Shown here: positions 42,570 through 52,324 of the stretch, piece after piece
How positions within the stretch are numbered: the stretch's first letter is position 1
Layout of the letters: every line of letters begins with the position of its first letter
NCBI RefSeq assembly: GCF_016908975.1
Contig: NZ_JAFBEX010000004.1
Coordinates: forward strand, 1-64,000
Direction: 5' to 3'
Source: Neobacillus cucumis
Lineage (GTDB): Bacteria; Bacillota; Bacilli; Bacillales; Cytobacillaceae
Length of the DNA: 64,000 nucleotides
Notes under the pieces: generated by a model
Seen by the model: only the letters and a program-made list of their open reading frames with translations
Databases searched by the model: none
What the model was told of the DNA's origin: nothing
Made by a program: the position numbers and the translations under genes

Positions 42570-43538
42570 TCATCCTCTTTTACTACTTAAATTAATCAAC
42601 ATTTTATAAAATAATGGCTGTATTTTAGTTGCCATTAATAAAACTTTTACTGAATTAGGAAATTCTGCAAGTTTTATTGTTTTTCTAAAATAAATATTTA
42701 ATAAATTAGAAACGATATAGTATTCTTTTTTATATTTTGTAAAGTTGGAATTATGAGATATTAAATTCAAGATAACCATTGCACTATTAGCTAATTTTAA
42801 GATAACTAAATCACATAGTGCTGGATAGTGTTTCTCAATAAAATGGTACATTTCATTGTATATCAAAACCCCATCAATCCTTAAATTTTTAATTGCCCTG
42901 TCCATAGTGCTATCATCTCGTTTTATATAATGATATTTTGATGCACCTATGCAACATACTTTATTAGCTTTATGAATTACTTTATATGTAAAAGCTGTAT
43001 CCTCATACATGACTCCTACTGGAAATCGTACATCCTCCAATAAGTTACGTTTAATTAATTTGGTCCATACTACCTCATCATATAATTCTCCTTCAAGCAT
43101 AGCCCTCATTGATTGGTTTCTATTATGTATTGTTAGAGAGTGTTTTCCATTTTTCACCATTTTATTTTTAAAATATATTATGCTAGAACAATTCGCAATC
43201 TCACAATGATTTTTTTCACACATATTATAAAGCAGTTCATACATATCTGGTTCTATCCAGTCATCGCTATCTACAAATCCTATATAGTCACCTTTTGCAA
43301 TGTCTAAAGCTGCATTTCTTGCAGTTGCTTGGCCTCCATTTTCTTTATGAATAACTTTTACCCTTTTATCAATATTTGCATATTCATCACAAATTACACC
43401 ACAATTGTCAGGTGATCCATCATCAACAAGTATCAGTTCAAAGTCAGTAAGTGTTTGTGCCAAAATGGAGTCTACACATTTACGTATATACGGTTCAACT
43501 TTATATACCGGTACAATAATACTAATTTTGGGATTCAT
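42570..43538 (-). CDS. GT2 family glycosyltransferase
   Basis: This 322-aa cytoplasmic GT-A enzyme has KISIIVPVYKVEPYIRKCVD, LVDDGSPDNCG, the acceptor region GGQATARNAALD and the metal-binding FVDSDDWIEPD. It adds one sugar to the lipid-linked repeat unit; donor and acceptor cannot be deduced. AAAGGAAC precedes the ATG. It follows the GT4 gene by 14 bp, clearly in the same operon. Confidence 0.9.
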   Translation of the reverse strand: MNPKISIIVPVYKVEPYIRKCVDSILAQTLTDFELILVDDGSPDNCGVICDEYANIDKRVKVIHKENGGQATARNAALDIAKGDYIGFVDSDDWIEPDMYELLYNMCEKNHCEIANCSSIIYFKNKMVKNGKHSLTIHNRNQSMRAMLEGELYDEVVWTKLIKRNLLEDVRFPVGVMYEDTAFTYKVIHKANKVCCIGASKYHYIKRDDSTMDRAIKNLRIDGVLIYNEMYHFIEKHYPALCDLVILKLANSAMVILNLISHNSNFTKYKKEYYIVSNLLNIYFRKTIKLAEFPNSVKVLLMATKIQPLFYKMLINLSSKRG

Positions 43539-43552
43539 ACTTAAGTTCCTTT

Positions 43553-44728
43553 CTAAATAGTCATCTTTTTTATTTTTCTAGTTATATTAGTAAAGTTTTG
43601 TAGATTTGAAGATAACTTAATTCTTTCTGTGGGATAGTCAATTAGGTATCTTATTTTTTGGTATAAATCTTGCTCATTGCAATCGACAATTAATCCATTA
43701 AGACCATTTTTTAATTGCTCTTTCGCACCTGTAAAGTTGGTAGTAACTATTGGTTTAGCTAAACATTTTGCTTCCGCTAAAGTAAGGCAATATCCTTCAT
43801 GCCTTGATGTTTGTACATAAATATCTGCATTTGCGATATATGGGTAAGGATTTATAGTTGAGCCTAGCAAAAAAAAGTTTTCTTTCAAATTGTAATTTTC
43901 TATCATTCTCTCATATTCTTTTCGATCATTTCCTTCACCTATACAATACCATCGAACATCGTACCCTTTATTTAACAGCCTAGATAATGTCTCAATAGCT
44001 AGATCTTGCCCTTTCTCCTTTGAAAGTCTTCCTACAGTTACAATTTTAATGCCTTTGTAATCATCATCAAACTTTACATACTCTTTGGATAACTCTTTAA
44101 TTAAATTTGTAGGTACTAAATTCATAAATACCTCAGCTTTACCTTGTACAGATGGAATTTTTTCAATTAATCTAAGCATAGCTTCATTAGACACTACATT
44201 TATTTTATTAAACTTCTTATATAGCTTGGCATATAATTTTGTATTCACCAGATGTTTAGAAATATCAAAATGAACCCAAGAAATTTTCTGTGATGCCTTT
44301 ACATGGTTTGCTATATAGTAATCGATAATATCAGTAGGTCCATGATATGAAACTGCAATATCGTACGTTATATCGTTAAATGTGATTTCATGAAAAACTT
44401 GCCTATAATATAAGTATCTATTATTAAAATACTTAGAAATATAATATGAAAAAATAAAAGGTAATATTTTAGGATATTGATGAGACTTGGCATAATTTTT
44501 AATGGTTTGTTGGGGTGACTGCATGATAATCGGTTTGATAGTTTGATACCAATTAACTTCTTCTACTTTAACCCAATCCGGGATATATTCTAAAAAACCA
44601 CCCTTTTTTTCTAGCAATAATATAGTAATTTCATATTCATTCCTAGGCATCTCGGATAATAGGGAAAGTAGCGACTTTTCAACTCCGCCTATATTCATAC
44701 TACTTAGCATAAAAAGTACCTTTTTCAA
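43553..44728 (-). CDS. GT4 family glycosyltransferase (tandem copy A)
   Basis: This 391-aa GT-B enzyme has an N-terminal acceptor domain opening LFMLSSMNIGGVEKSLLSLL and a C-terminal donor domain with VTVGRLSKEKGQDLAIET. The nucleotide-sugar E-x7-E motif lies within SRHEGYCLTLAEAKCLAKP. It is strikingly similar to the next gene (44811-46004), including NPYPYIANADIYVQTSRHEG, so the two are recent tandem duplicates. The start is TTG at 44728, seven bases after GGGGG. Confidence 0.88.
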   Translation of the reverse strand: MKKVLFMLSSMNIGGVEKSLLSLLSEMPRNEYEITILLLEKKGGFLEYIPDWVKVEEVNWYQTIKPIIMQSPQQTIKNYAKSHQYPKILPFIFSYYISKYFNNRYLYYRQVFHEITFNDITYDIAVSYHGPTDIIDYYIANHVKASQKISWVHFDISKHLVNTKLYAKLYKKFNKINVVSNEAMLRLIEKIPSVQGKAEVFMNLVPTNLIKELSKEYVKFDDDYKGIKIVTVGRLSKEKGQDLAIETLSRLLNKGYDVRWYCIGEGNDRKEYERMIENYNLKENFFLLGSTINPYPYIANADIYVQTSRHEGYCLTLAEAKCLAKPIVTTNFTGAKEQLKNGLNGLIVDCNEQDLYQKIRYLIDYPTERIKLSSNLQNFTNITRKIKKMTI

Positions 44729-44747
44729 AGTTTTTCCCCCTATCTAT

Positions 44748-44800
44748 AAAGTTTTGATTAAAAAAGAAATGCCCCTAGTTTCTTTTTTTAATCAAAACTT
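44748..44800 (-). terminator. long AT-rich hairpin between tandem GT4 genes
   Basis: A roughly 22-bp stem (44748-44769 with 44779-44800) encloses GCCCC in the loop. T-rich stem arms make partial termination possible, which would lower expression of the genes beyond. No separate T tail follows. Confidence 0.5.
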
Positions 44801-44810
44801 GAGACATTAG

Positions 44811-46004
44811 TTAATTTGGAACTAAGTTTATTAATTTTTGAATATCAGTTGTATTGTTATTTATATATATTTGGGAATTTTTCACAATCTCCCTTCTTAA
44901 TCCTTTATCATCTAACAATTTTTTAATTGTATTATACATTTCAATTTCATCAAAATTTACAATTAATCCCGTTTGATTATTGATTATTTGTTCTCTTGCA
45001 CCTGTAAAATTTGTACTTACAATAGGTTTATTAAAGCATTTTGCTTCTGCTAAGGTAATACAATAGCCTTCATGCCTAGAAGGTTGAACGTATAGATCAC
45101 ACTGCTTCATATAAGGATAAGGGTTAGGATTAGCTCCCAGGAGTATAAAGTCATTCTCTAAACCATGTTTTTTAATTAAATCTTCATATTCTTTTCTAGC
45201 TCCACCATCTCCGATGCAATACCACCTAACATTATAACCGGCTAATTTTAACTTAGCTAAAATTGGAATAGTTAAATCCTGCCCTTTTTCTTTTGTCAGT
45301 CTGCCTACCGTTAATATTCTAACTCCATTAAAATTATCCTTGAAACCCTCTTCAGCATTGGCCATATTAATTATTGAACTTGGTGAAATTGCATTTAAAA
45401 AAATATCAGTCTTTTCATTAAGAGAAGGTAAGTAATTTAGTAATTTATTTTTCCCCTCATTTGATACAACAAAGACCTTATCAAATTTCTTATAGATTTT
45501 AGCAGCAAATTGTTGATTGAACCCAATTTTTGTTACATCAAAATGGATCCATTGTATCTTCTTTTTTGCTTTTATTTTATTTATAACAAAATAGCTTATT
45601 ATGTCCATTGGACCAGCATATGCTACAGCAACATCATAGTTCGTTTCAATATTAGGAATATCTTTTAGGACATAATTAAAAAATTGACTTCTCTCTTTAG
45701 TAACCTTAGAAAGTAAAGTAAGGAAAATTAGGATAGAAGCCTTTATTAAGTGACCTTTTTTCAATAGGTTTATAGCGGTTATATGTGGAGGGTCATTCAG
45801 AATCTTCTTAATCGACTTATAGCCTTTTATAACTTCAATATCAACATAATCTGGTATATATTGGAGAAACCCTCCTGATTCCTCTAAAAGTAAAACGGTA
45901 ATCTCATATTTTTCTGGTGGCATCTCTGTTAACATGTTAAGAAATGCCTTTTCCGTACCGCCTACATTCATATTTAGCAACATAAATAGTAATTGTTTTT
46001 TCAT
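44811..46004 (-). CDS. GT4 family glycosyltransferase (tandem copy B)
   Basis: This 397-aa GT-B glycosyltransferase opens LLFMLLNMNVGGTEKAFLNM. The donor domain has ILTVGRLTKEKGQDLTIP and SRHEGYCITLAEAKCFNKP with the paired Glu motif. It is a near paralogue of copy A (43553-44728) and a more distant one of 46021-47211 and 52589-53791. The ribosome site is weak (AAAGAGAG). Like its neighbours it should extend the exopolysaccharide repeat at the membrane's inner face. Confidence 0.9.
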   Translation of the reverse strand: MKKQLLFMLLNMNVGGTEKAFLNMLTEMPPEKYEITVLLLEESGGFLQYIPDYVDIEVIKGYKSIKKILNDPPHITAINLLKKGHLIKASILIFLTLLSKVTKERSQFFNYVLKDIPNIETNYDVAVAYAGPMDIISYFVINKIKAKKKIQWIHFDVTKIGFNQQFAAKIYKKFDKVFVVSNEGKNKLLNYLPSLNEKTDIFLNAISPSSIINMANAEEGFKDNFNGVRILTVGRLTKEKGQDLTIPILAKLKLAGYNVRWYCIGDGGARKEYEDLIKKHGLENDFILLGANPNPYPYMKQCDLYVQPSRHEGYCITLAEAKCFNKPIVSTNFTGAREQIINNQTGLIVNFDEIEMYNTIKKLLDDKGLRREIVKNSQIYINNNTTDIQKLINLVPN

Positions 46005-46020
46005 ACTTTACTCTCTTTCG

Positions 46021-47211
46021 TTACCCTATTAATTTATAAATCTTATCTATCTCCTCAATATTCCCTTTCTTCTCGGTCTGTAAGTAACGTATAATACTTT
46101 GCCTTAATTCATTATTATTTATAATTTTTAAAATCCCCTGGTAAACCGCTTCTGCATTCATATCTACTACTAAACCATTTTTGCCATCAATCATCTGGTT
46201 GTAAACTGCATCAAATCTAGTTGTCACAACTGGAATATTAAGCATTCGGGCTTCAGCAATAGCCAGGCCAAAGCCTTCGGATTTAGAAGTTTGAACATAT
46301 AAATCTGCATTTTTTATAAATGGATATGGATTTGGCCTTACCCCCAACAACTCAAAGTGTTCAGTCAATCCATTCTTAATAATAGATTCCTTAATATCAT
46401 TTTCTAAGGGTCCTGTACCTAAAGCGTACCATCTAAATTTAATTCCTCTTTCTTTAAGTTTTTCACATGCCTCCAATGCTACATCATAGCCTTTTAAGTG
46501 CGCCAACCTTCCAATTGTTAAGATTTTTAACCCCTCAAAATCATCATTATAATCGTGGCCTTTATCTGCCATCTTAGTAATGAAGTTAGGGTTATTAATA
46601 TCATATATTACGCTCACTTTTTCGGCGTAGTAAGGAAATGTTTCTAATAAGATCTCCATTGCGGAATCCGAAACTGCCACAATATGATTATAAACATCGT
46701 AGTATCTTCTCTGAAATTCCTTTTCCATTTCATCCAATCGATAGCTTACATTTACCCAAGCAATTTTTTTCTTTGCCTGTACCTTGTCAGCCACATAAAA
46801 TGTAGGGATTCCTTGTGCGTAACTAATAGCAATATCGTATTTTTTTGGATTATTTTCAATTGCTTTTGAAACACACTGCCAGTAAATTCTTGCTTTTTGT
46901 GCATGGCTATATTTTTTTTTGCGGATACCCAGCGAATATTTAATTCTAGAAGTGTACATTTTAAAATCAAAGTTCATTAATGAGTACTTTGTTGCTTCTT
47001 TAAAAGATAATAAAGCAAAATCTGTATATTTAAGTGGCTTTAAAATATTTACTTCCTTCGGAACTAATTCTTCTAAGGTTCCACCATGCCGGAATAGCAT
47101 TAAGTCTACAGAGTAATTTGAGTAATCTAATAAAGACAAAAGCGTAACTAGACTTTTTTCCGCCCCAGCACAATCTAATGAGTCTATGACAAATAATAGA
47201 TTTTTTTTCAT
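46021..47211 (-). CDS. GT4 family glycosyltransferase
   Basis: This 396-aa GT-B enzyme has LLFVIDSLDCAGAEKSLVTL at the N-terminus, the donor-domain ILTIGRLAHLKGYDVAL, and SKSEGFGLAIAEARMLNIP with the E-x7-E pair. The ATG at 47211 is chosen because GGAG lies six bases upstream; the ATG at 47223 overlaps that sequence. It is third of three consecutive GT4 genes, 17 bp before copy B. Confidence 0.88.
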   Translation of the reverse strand: MKKNLLFVIDSLDCAGAEKSLVTLLSLLDYSNYSVDLMLFRHGGTLEELVPKEVNILKPLKYTDFALLSFKEATKYSLMNFDFKMYTSRIKYSLGIRKKKYSHAQKARIYWQCVSKAIENNPKKYDIAISYAQGIPTFYVADKVQAKKKIAWVNVSYRLDEMEKEFQRRYYDVYNHIVAVSDSAMEILLETFPYYAEKVSVIYDINNPNFITKMADKGHDYNDDFEGLKILTIGRLAHLKGYDVALEACEKLKERGIKFRWYALGTGPLENDIKESIIKNGLTEHFELLGVRPNPYPFIKNADLYVQTSKSEGFGLAIAEARMLNIPVVTTRFDAVYNQMIDGKNGLVVDMNAEAVYQGILKIINNNELRQSIIRYLQTEKKGNIEEIDKIYKLIG

Positions 47212-47246
47212 ATCCTTCTCCATTAGTTTTTAATTATAATAATATG

Positions 47247-48362
47247 TTAATATTCCGATACTTGATATGCTCCTAAAAAGTCATCTAATTTATTAAATTG
47301 ATCCTTTGCCCTATGCTTAATAGTCTCTAAATTTGTTTTATTATTAAAAGCTTCTCTGACAATATCTTCATCGTACTGTAGATTAATATTTTTCATTCCT
47401 ATTTTAATTTTATCTAGTTTTATGTCCTTTAGCATATTGGTTGTCTTTTCACTGTAAATAACAGGCATGACCCCAATTCCCAATAAAAATGAAATTATAT
47501 TCGCATGAAACCTTGCAGCTACAACCATTTTAAAAGTAGCCATTAAACTAATAGCTTCTTTTAAATTTCCTTTATACTCATAAATCTTAACTTTCTTAAT
47601 TGTTGCTCTTGAGAGAATAGATAATATCCTTTTTATTACCTTAGTATCTCCCTCATGTTCACAGAATGACATTAGGTAGCATTCGTATCCACTTTTCACT
47701 AATAACTCTATAGTTTTAACCGTACTTTTAATATATTTATGATTATATTTGGAAAGTCCGTTTTTATGTCCTAAATCTATTATTGAGAACCCCACCCTAT
47801 TTTTATGTGGGATATTTTGATATTCCTTTAAATCCATTTGGAAAACAATATCTGGTGCGTATCTAACATGTGATAAGTCTTTGAATAAATTATAAGAATA
47901 TAAATCCCTAAAACAGACATCATCGCAAATCTGAAATAAATCTTTATAATCATAAAAAAACTCCTGATTCTTGAACGGTCCAAAATTAGCTCCCAATATA
48001 AAAATTGGTTTATGTCTATCCTTGAATTCCTTAACTAATTTCATTCTATCTTCATATAGTGTATGATGATATTCTTCTTCTCTAAAAATTGACCCCCCTA
48101 TAAATAAGAGAGCATCATGTGTTTCCGCTATATTTTTATAATTTGTTATAGTATTATATACTTTTAACTTCTGACAAATTTTATTAAGAAAAGTATATTT
48201 TCTCCTATTTACATTTTTATAATGGGATATAAACTCATCATAATTATTTCCCAAATAATTTATTGTAAATTGACAGTTAGGATATTTCTTAGCTAGGATA
48301 TCTAAGAACAAATCATCTCCAAGATTGAACATTAGATATATATCAACAAAGATCTTTTTCAT
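47247..48362 (-). CDS. polysaccharide pyruvyl transferase family protein
   Basis: This 371-aa protein of the WcaK/CsaB/EpsO family adds a pyruvate ketal from PEP to a sugar, giving the polymer negative charge. NLGDDLFLDILAKKYPNC at the start, HDALLFIGGSIFREEE and VVAARFHANIISFLLGIG near the C-terminus are typical blocks. In B. subtilis epsO lies right after epsN. Here a SinR-like gene and a GT2 gene intervene. Confidence 0.85.
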   Translation of the reverse strand: MKKIFVDIYLMFNLGDDLFLDILAKKYPNCQFTINYLGNNYDEFISHYKNVNRRKYTFLNKICQKLKVYNTITNYKNIAETHDALLFIGGSIFREEEYHHTLYEDRMKLVKEFKDRHKPIFILGANFGPFKNQEFFYDYKDLFQICDDVCFRDLYSYNLFKDLSHVRYAPDIVFQMDLKEYQNIPHKNRVGFSIIDLGHKNGLSKYNHKYIKSTVKTIELLVKSGYECYLMSFCEHEGDTKVIKRILSILSRATIKKVKIYEYKGNLKEAISLMATFKMVVAARFHANIISFLLGIGVMPVIYSEKTTNMLKDIKLDKIKIGMKNINLQYDEDIVREAFNNKTNLETIKHRAKDQFNKLDDFLGAYQVSEY

Positions 48363-48407
48363 TTATTACCACCAAGTGTTTATTTATTTTATAAACTGGT
48401 TCCATTA

Positions 48408-49445
48408 CTATACACTCATATGTTTTTTATTTAAAAATGTATTTTTTAAATCTTTTAATATATCAGAATAATATCCGTAAAATATGAGTGTTTTAATAAA
48501 TCCCTTTTTCAAGAAAAAAATATAGAGTTTATAATAAAGTTTTTTTGATTTAAAATTTTTCTTATATTGGTTAACATATTTAACAGACAGGATATTAACT
48601 ACATTTTGAGCTGCTTCCTTAATTCCTATATTTTTAATATTTTTACCTTGTTGTTCTATTAAAGCGAGTACAATTGATTGCATTCTTGCAGTTAGGATTT
48701 GTTTTATTTTTATTTTATCTAAGTTTGCAGTTTTCAATATTTCCTCTATTTTTTCACAAACCTTAATATGATTTTGTAAATATTTAATTGATATATTAGA
48801 ACTAATGCTAGAGTTATTTAATCTGTTATAGTTATAAAGATGACTTTTTATCGAAGCAAATTTTTTACATTGAATAACATATTGCAAAACAAAAATTAAA
48901 TCTTCAGACATAAATATATTTTTGTCCATTTTCAGATTATATTTATGTATAATTTCCCTCTTAAAAATCTTCCCCCATAGAACCCCGCCTGTTCCATTAC
49001 ATACCATCTCAATAAATTGATGTACAGTAATGATATCCCCAAAATCAAAATCTGAATGGAGAACAATGCCATACCTTGACAAATCTGTATATCCACTGCA
49101 GGCTAGATCAGAATTAGTGTTAATTATTTTATCACATAGACTTTTTATATAATCCTTTTCAATCGTATCGTCAGAATCAATAAAAACTATGTAATCTCCA
49201 GATGCTTTATAAAGACCTAGATTACGAGCTTCAGATGGACCACTGTTTTCCTGGTAAAAATATTTAATCTTATTATTAACATTCAAATATTTATTAATGA
49301 TTTTTTCGCTATTGTCTGTAGAGCCATCATTAATTATTAATACCTCAATATCTGAATAAGTTTGTTCCAAAACACTATCTATACAACCTGATAGATATTT
49401 TTCACAATTAAATACTGGAATAATAATACTAACTTTTGGTGACAT
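48408..49445 (-). CDS. GT2 family glycosyltransferase
   Basis: This 345-aa GT-A enzyme has VSIIIPVFNCEKYLSGCIDS, LIINDGSTDNS, the GPSEARNLGLYKASGDYIVF block and the metal site FIDSDDTIEKDY. The frame starts at 49457 with TTG, but GGAGG five bases before the ATG at 49445 decides the start. It lies directly downstream of the SinR-like gene. Confidence 0.9.
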   Translation of the reverse strand: MSPKVSIIIPVFNCEKYLSGCIDSVLEQTYSDIEVLIINDGSTDNSEKIINKYLNVNNKIKYFYQENSGPSEARNLGLYKASGDYIVFIDSDDTIEKDYIKSLCDKIINTNSDLACSGYTDLSRYGIVLHSDFDFGDIITVHQFIEMVCNGTGGVLWGKIFKREIIHKYNLKMDKNIFMSEDLIFVLQYVIQCKKFASIKSHLYNYNRLNNSSISSNISIKYLQNHIKVCEKIEEILKTANLDKIKIKQILTARMQSIVLALIEQQGKNIKNIGIKEAAQNVVNILSVKYVNQYKKNFKSKKLYYKLYIFFLKKGFIKTLIFYGYYSDILKDLKNTFLNKKHMSV

Positions 49446-49497
49446 CCTTACCTCCAACTATTTACATTGAACTTATCAAATCATTCATTAACCATAT

Positions 49498-49842
49498 TTA
49501 TTTTTTTTCTAAATTGCTATTTTGCCATTTAATGAATTCAATTATTGTCTTATATTCTTGTATTTGTTCTTTTTTAATCCCCGAATTTTTTAATTCATAA
49601 GCTAAATCTATCCATTCTTTATCAGGATATTGTTCTATATTTGTGAATTCAGTTTTGAGCAAAGTTTTTAAATCAACATTTAAAACACCGGCAATTTTAT
49701 GAATTACTTGAATGGATGGATTTTGATTTAAATTCCGTTCAATGTTACTAAGGTACGACTTAGATATGCTAGCTCTTTCAGCTAATTCCGATAATGTTAA
49801 TCCTCTTTTTTTACGGATCTCAAATATATTATTTCCTATCAT
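49498..49842 (-). CDS. sinR: SinR-like transcriptional regulator within the eps operon
   Basis: This 114-aa protein has an N-terminal Xre-type helix-turn-helix (residues about 5-62: LTLSELAERASISKSYLSNI and ERNLNQNPSIQVIHKIAGVL). Both closely follow B. subtilis SinR. A C-terminal SinI-interaction helix pair (residues about 74-108) has DKEWIDLAYELKNSGIKKEQ, which mirrors the SinI peptide at 26458. SinR binds GTTCTYT and represses eps and matrix genes; five GTTC-N8-GAAC sites and one near match occur in this window, one in the eps promoter. It lies 19 bp after epsN with no promoter of its own visible, implying negative feedback if it represses the eps promoter. An SlrR-like role is the alternative. 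Confidence 0.82.
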   Translation of the reverse strand: MIGNNIFEIRKKRGLTLSELAERASISKSYLSNIERNLNQNPSIQVIHKIAGVLNVDLKTLLKTEFTNIEQYPDKEWIDLAYELKNSGIKKEQIQEYKTIIEFIKWQNSNLEKK

Positions 49843-49861
49843 TTACACATACCCCGTTTTA

Positions 49862-51052
49862 CTAACAGATATTAAACTTTCCCTTTGAATTTACCTTTCT
49901 GAGAAAAATTGAATCTTTAATACATTTTATGACTCTCAATTGCTGTTCTTCAGTCATATTAGAACCTGATGGTAAGCACATTCCCTTTTCAAATAAGTAT
50001 TCTGAAATATTTTCATTTTCACTATGTCTATAATAGCTTGATCCTTGGAAAACAGGCTGAAGATGAAGCGGCTTCCATACCGGACGAGCTTCAATTTCTT
50101 CTAGACTTAATTTATACAATAATTCTTGGACAGATACTCCTGATTCCATTTCATTAACAATCAATGCAGTAAGCCATCTATTAGATCGTGTATTCTCTAA
50201 CTCCGGCATAAAGTAAATTCCTGGTAAGTCAGAAAGTTCATTATAGTATCGATCAAAAATTCGTCTTCTAGCAGCTACTCTTTCCTCTATAACCTCTAAT
50301 TGGGCCCTTCCAATTCCTGCGAGGATATTACTCATTCTATAATTAAACCCTATATTACTATGTTGGTAATGTGGTGCAGGGTCTCTTGCCTGGGTAGCTA
50401 AAAATCTTGCCCTCCTTAATGATTCAACATCATTGGATACCAGCATCCCTCCACCTGATGTTGTAATAATTTTGTTCCCATTAAATGAATAGATTCCAAA
50501 TTTCCCAAATGTACCGCTTGCTTTACCTTTATAAGTAGACCCTAGTGATTCAGCTGCATCTTCAATTATTGGAACATTATAATAATCACAGATAGCCGTA
50601 ATTTCATCCATTTTTGCACTTTGTCCATATAAATTAACTACAATGACTGCTTTAGGGAGCTTTCCTTCATTCAACGATTCAATAAAGGCTCTTTGTAGTG
50701 CTTCTGATGACATATTCCATGTGTCAGGTTCTGAATCTATAAAAACCGGTTCTGCCCCCTGATAAATTATAGGATTTGCACTTGCCACAAAAGTAAGACT
50801 AGAACAAAAAACTTTATCTCCCTTTTTTACATCTAATAAAGAAAGCGCCAAATGAATGGCTGCAGTTCCAGAGCTTACAGCAGCAGCTTCATTAGCTCCT
50901 ACGTACTTGGCAATCTCCCTTTCAAACTCATCCACATTTGGTCCTAGTGGCGCAATCCAATTTGATTCAAAGGCTTCATTAATATATTTTTGTTCATTCC
51001 CACACATATGTGGAGAAGATAAGTAAATCCTCTTCTTATTCACATTAATCAA
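49862..51052 (-). CDS. epsN: PLP-dependent aminotransferase EpsN
   Basis: This 396-aa DegT/DnrJ/EryC1-family enzyme opens RIYLSSPHMCGNEQKYINEA and FESNWIAPLGPNV, as in B. subtilis EpsN. The PLP Lys is in NGNKIITTSGGGML. It aminates the 4-keto sugar made by EpsC, on the way to UDP-N,N'-diacetylbacillosamine. The start is TTG at 51052, eight bases after AAGGG and overlapping the epsM stop. Confidence 0.92.
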   Translation of the reverse strand: MINVNKKRIYLSSPHMCGNEQKYINEAFESNWIAPLGPNVDEFEREIAKYVGANEAAAVSSGTAAIHLALSLLDVKKGDKVFCSSLTFVASANPIIYQGAEPVFIDSEPDTWNMSSEALQRAFIESLNEGKLPKAVIVVNLYGQSAKMDEITAICDYYNVPIIEDAAESLGSTYKGKASGTFGKFGIYSFNGNKIITTSGGGMLVSNDVESLRRARFLATQARDPAPHYQHSNIGFNYRMSNILAGIGRAQLEVIEERVAARRRIFDRYYNELSDLPGIYFMPELENTRSNRWLTALIVNEMESGVSVQELLYKLSLEEIEARPVWKPLHLQPVFQGSSYYRHSENENISEYLFEKGMCLPSGSNMTEEQQLRVIKCIKDSIFLRKVNSKGKFNIC

Positions 51053-51692
51053 TTAGTTCACCCTTCTTTACTTTTTTCACTTTTGCAGGTATACCTACCG
51101 CAGTACAATAGGACGGTATTTGATTAATTACTACGGCTCCCGCTCCTATGGTTGACCAACTTCCAATAGTGACCCCTGGAATAACAGTTGCCCCAGCCCC
51201 TATGGAGACTCCCTCTTCAAGCTGTACATCTCCTGTTAATGTTGCTCTAGGAGCAATATGGCAAAAATTACTAATCTCACTATCGTGTTCCACGATAGCA
51301 CCTGTATTGATTATTGTATGTTTACCTATTTCACTATCTGCATTAATTACCGAGTTTGGCATTACCACTGTACCAACGCCTATTTTTGAAGTAGGACTTA
51401 CTACTGCAGATTGATGAATGATTGTTACATAACGATTATCAGAAAAATTCAACTTTCGAACAATTTCTTTACGAATCTCATTATTTCCAATTGCAATGAC
51501 AAAATTAATATCATAAAAATGATCTACTAATGTAATTGCAGATAATAACGGTCCATAGATTATATTTCCTACTAAACTAACACCCTCGTATTTATCATCT
51601 AAATACCCAACAATTTCATAATCATCATTAGATAAAATCGCTTCAGTTATAACCTTACTATGACCACCATGACCTATCACAACAACCTTCAT
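51045..51692 (-). CDS. epsM: sugar O/N-acetyltransferase EpsM
   Basis: This 215-aa PglD/NeuD-type acetyltransferase has an N-terminal Rossmann-like domain (VVVIGHGGHSKVITEAIL) and a left-handed beta-helix of hexapeptide repeats (VSIGAGATVIPGVTIGSWS). The active-site His is in VEHDSEI. It acetylates the amino sugar made by EpsN. It overlaps epsL by ATGA and epsN by eight bases. Confidence 0.92.
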   Translation of the reverse strand: MKVVVIGHGGHSKVITEAILSNDDYEIVGYLDDKYEGVSLVGNIIYGPLLSAITLVDHFYDINFVIAIGNNEIRKEIVRKLNFSDNRYVTIIHQSAVVSPTSKIGVGTVVMPNSVINADSEIGKHTIINTGAIVEHDSEISNFCHIAPRATLTGDVQLEEGVSIGAGATVIPGVTIGSWSTIGAGAVVINQIPSYCTAVGIPAKVKKVKKGELID

Positions 51693-52303
51693 GGATGGTC
51701 ACCCCTAGTAGTAGGTTTGGAACCCGTAAAGCTTTCCATTGTGGCGCTTCCTGGCTGATTTATACCTTCTGTCATAATCACTTTTAATACAGTTAAAAAA
51801 ATAATTTTTATATCAAGCAAAAATGAATGATTATGAACATACCAGATATCCAAGTCAAACTTCTCATCCCAGGTAATCGCATTCCTACCATTTACTTGTG
51901 CCCAACCTGTAATACCAGGTCTGACATTATGTCGCTTGGATTGTTCGTCAGTATAAAGAGGTAGATATTCCATCAATAAAGGTCTAGGTCCAACTAAACT
52001 AATGTCTCCTTTGATTACATTTATTAACTGAGGAAACTCATCCAAACTATATTTTCTTAACATCCTACCAAATGATGTTAACCTAAAACGATCCGGAAGC
52101 AATTGCCCATTATTATCACGTTCATCTGTCATGGTTCTAAATTTATACAAATAAAATGGTTTTCCATGTAATCCTGGCCGTTGCTGTTTAAATATAACTG
52201 GAGACCCGAGTTTTAATTTTACTAGGATTGCAATTAGTAGGAAAATAGGTAACAAACCAATAAACAATATAAAGGAAATGAGAAAATCAAATACTCGCTT
52301 CAT
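51689..52303 (-). CDS. epsL: undecaprenyl-phosphate sugar phosphotransferase EpsL
   Basis: This 204-aa initiating enzyme has one N-terminal membrane helix (KRVFDFLISFILFIGLLPIF), then FYLYKFRTM and LDEFPQLINVIKGDISLVGP with the conserved Asp-Glu pair. It transfers a sugar phosphate, probably diacetylbacillosamine phosphate, to undecaprenyl phosphate as the first membrane step. It has the small PglC-like size. GGGGGAGAG precedes the ATG. Confidence 0.92.
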   Translation of the reverse strand: MKRVFDFLISFILFIGLLPIFLLIAILVKLKLGSPVIFKQQRPGLHGKPFYLYKFRTMTDERDNNGQLLPDRFRLTSFGRMLRKYSLDEFPQLINVIKGDISLVGPRPLLMEYLPLYTDEQSKRHNVRPGITGWAQVNGRNAITWDEKFDLDIWYVHNHSFLLDIKIIFLTVLKVIMTEGINQPGSATMESFTGSKPTTRGDHP

Positions 52304-52324
52304 TAGTTCTCTCCCCCTAGCTTT

